The translations under genes and the position numbers were made by a program. This document shows, one piece after another, positions 8,348-9,026 of a DNA stretch of 9,026 nt; the stretch's first letter is position 1, and each line of letters begins with the position of its first letter. Origin of the DNA: an uncultured Flavobacteriales bacterium (GTDB lineage Bacteria > Bacteroidota > Bacteroidia > Flavobacteriales_D > Sanyastnellaceae); the NCBI GenBank assembly GCA_913057815.1, contig CAJXOV010000064.1, positions 1 through 9,026 of the forward strand. The letters are read 5' to 3'. A model generated the notes under the pieces. The model was not told the DNA's origin. It ran no database searches and worked only from the letters and a program-made list of their open reading frames with translations.

Positions 8348-8929
8348 ATGACTTTGAAAAATTCACTCTCAATATCTCTTGTTTTAATTTTATCTTTAGC
8401 ATGCTCTTGTTCAGGAGAATCGGAAATTATAAATCAAACATCTAGCTCTGAGAATAGCTTAACATTCATAGAAACAGAAGCCACCAATCATCAAAGCAAA
8501 TGGAAAGACATTATCCCATATTATATCACCTTTGATTTTGAGTATGTAGAAGTTGATGTTTACGCCTTAAATGTCACGATTATTCCTGACGAAGGTTCTT
8601 ACATCCTCTCCCATTTCTCAAGCGATAATTTTAGTGGAAAATTCACTCTAGTAGCAGATGATAAAAACATTACACCTCTTGGCGATTTAATAGAAATCCC
8701 TCCTGCAGGTGAGATTTTCGAACCCTTTGAACAGAGGGACACTAAAGCCCTAGTAGAAAGAACCATTTGTGCCCAACATTTCAAAATCAATACCAAAGAA
8801 GATTTTCAATTTGACGGACACGTACAGTTTACCATAGAACCAAAGTGTACTTTTGAGAAAATTCCGTTTACAATTTCACAGAAAGATGGAATTATAATGA
8901 TAAAAAATAAAGATTCAAGCAGCTGTTAA
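8348..8929 (+). CDS. Putative lipoprotein of unknown function, 193 residues
   Basis: I do not recognise the family. The N-terminus is a lipoprotein signal: Lys4, a hydrophobic segment (ISLVLILSLA), then CSC, so lipidation is expected at Cys19 or Cys21; neither has Leu at -3, making the lipobox imperfect. After it comes a Ser/Glu-rich linker (about 22-38), compatible with surface or periplasmic tethering. The mature part alternates short hydrophobic beta-like strands (YYITFDFEYVEVDVYALNVTI, GKFTLVA, HVQFTIE, IPFTIS), suggesting a small beta-sandwich. Cys141 and Cys167 could pair; the final residue is also Cys (SSSC). Start: ATG at 8348, or TTG at 8354, which would give MKNSLSIS, close to the next gene's MKNSLFIS, and a more normal leader. 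No enzyme motif was seen. It lies 28 bases before a second lipoprotein gene, probably in the same transcript. Confidence 0.8.
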   Translation: MTLKNSLSISLVLILSLACSCSGESEIINQTSSSENSLTFIETEATNHQSKWKDIIPYYITFDFEYVEVDVYALNVTIIPDEGSYILSHFSSDNFSGKFTLVADDKNITPLGDLIEIPPAGEIFEPFEQRDTKALVERTICAQHFKINTKEDFQFDGHVQFTIEPKCTFEKIPFTISQKDGIIMIKNKDSSSC

Positions 8930-8957
8930 TCGTTAATTTCATCCCAACTAACTTTAT

Positions 8958-9026
8958 ATGAAAAATTCTCTTTTTATTTCCTCCATTTTAGCTTCAACTA
9001 TATGCAGCATTATGGCAGTATCATGT
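8958..9026 (+). CDS. Start of a second putative lipoprotein gene, cut by the window end
   Basis: ATG at 8958 opens 23 codons that run to the last base of the window. They encode a lipoprotein-type signal peptide: Lys2, a hydrophobic stretch (LFISSILASTICSIM) and AVSC, where the final Cys23 would be the lipidated residue. The signal resembles that of the gene 28 bases upstream (KNSLxIS, then a Cys-rich end), which suggests a tandem pair of related lipoproteins. The mature protein is not in the window, so nothing can be said about its function, and the similarity could reflect signal-peptide composition only. Confidence 0.65.
   Translation, partial: MKNSLFISSILASTICSIMAVSC

Noticed and set aside
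8599..8796. Minus-strand 65-codon frame inside the lipoprotein gene
   Set aside because: It is antisense to a better-supported gene with a lipoprotein signal and shows no domain or start context.
8949..8956. TAACTTTA as a separate promoter for the second lipoprotein gene
   Set aside because: It is 7 of 8 to the -7 consensus but ends one base before the ATG and has no -33 partner; AT-rich gaps give such matches often.

Overview
The window (about 9 kb, AT-rich) reads as a chromosomal fragment of a Bacteroidota bacterium, most likely Flavobacteriia or a near relative. Three things support this: topoisomerase IV subunits in the parE-parC arrangement and sequence style of that phylum; two exported proteins ending in type IX secretion (T9SS) sorting domains with the YPNP signature; and a promoter-like element matching the Bacteroidota -7 consensus TAnnTTTG. 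The genus cannot be fixed from the sequence alone.

Layout. Bases 1-47 are not genome. They are an Illumina Nextera i7 adapter: the tail of P7, an 8-base index, the Read 2 adapter and the Tn5 mosaic end. Genomic sequence starts at 48. From 48 to 4789, on the minus strand, lies a parE-parC operon encoding both subunits of topoisomerase IV; parC loses its 3' end at the contig end. A 293-base divergent spacer (4790-5082) follows. Then come two convergent genes separated by 22 bases: a plus-strand secreted CotH-family protein (5083-6699) and a minus-strand secreted sulfatase (6722-8227). Both carry an N-terminal signal peptide and a C-terminal T9SS domain. A 120-base divergent spacer (8228-8347) holds the best promoter candidate in the window. 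It leads into a plus-strand 193-residue lipoprotein of unknown function (8348-8929) and the first 23 codons of a second lipoprotein with a similar signal peptide (8958-9026, cut by the window edge).

How the genes work together. ParE and ParC form one heterotetrameric enzyme that decatenates and relaxes DNA, and they are surely co-transcribed. The other genes are envelope or exported proteins. The CotH-like protein and the sulfatase share an export route (Sec, then T9SS), but convergent orientation means they are not one operon, and a shared function is only a suggestion. The two lipoproteins look like a tandem unit. No RNA gene, CRISPR array, insertion sequence or prophage feature was seen. 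I found no convincing new system; the strongest unexpected observation is the adapter and its effect on the ParC end.
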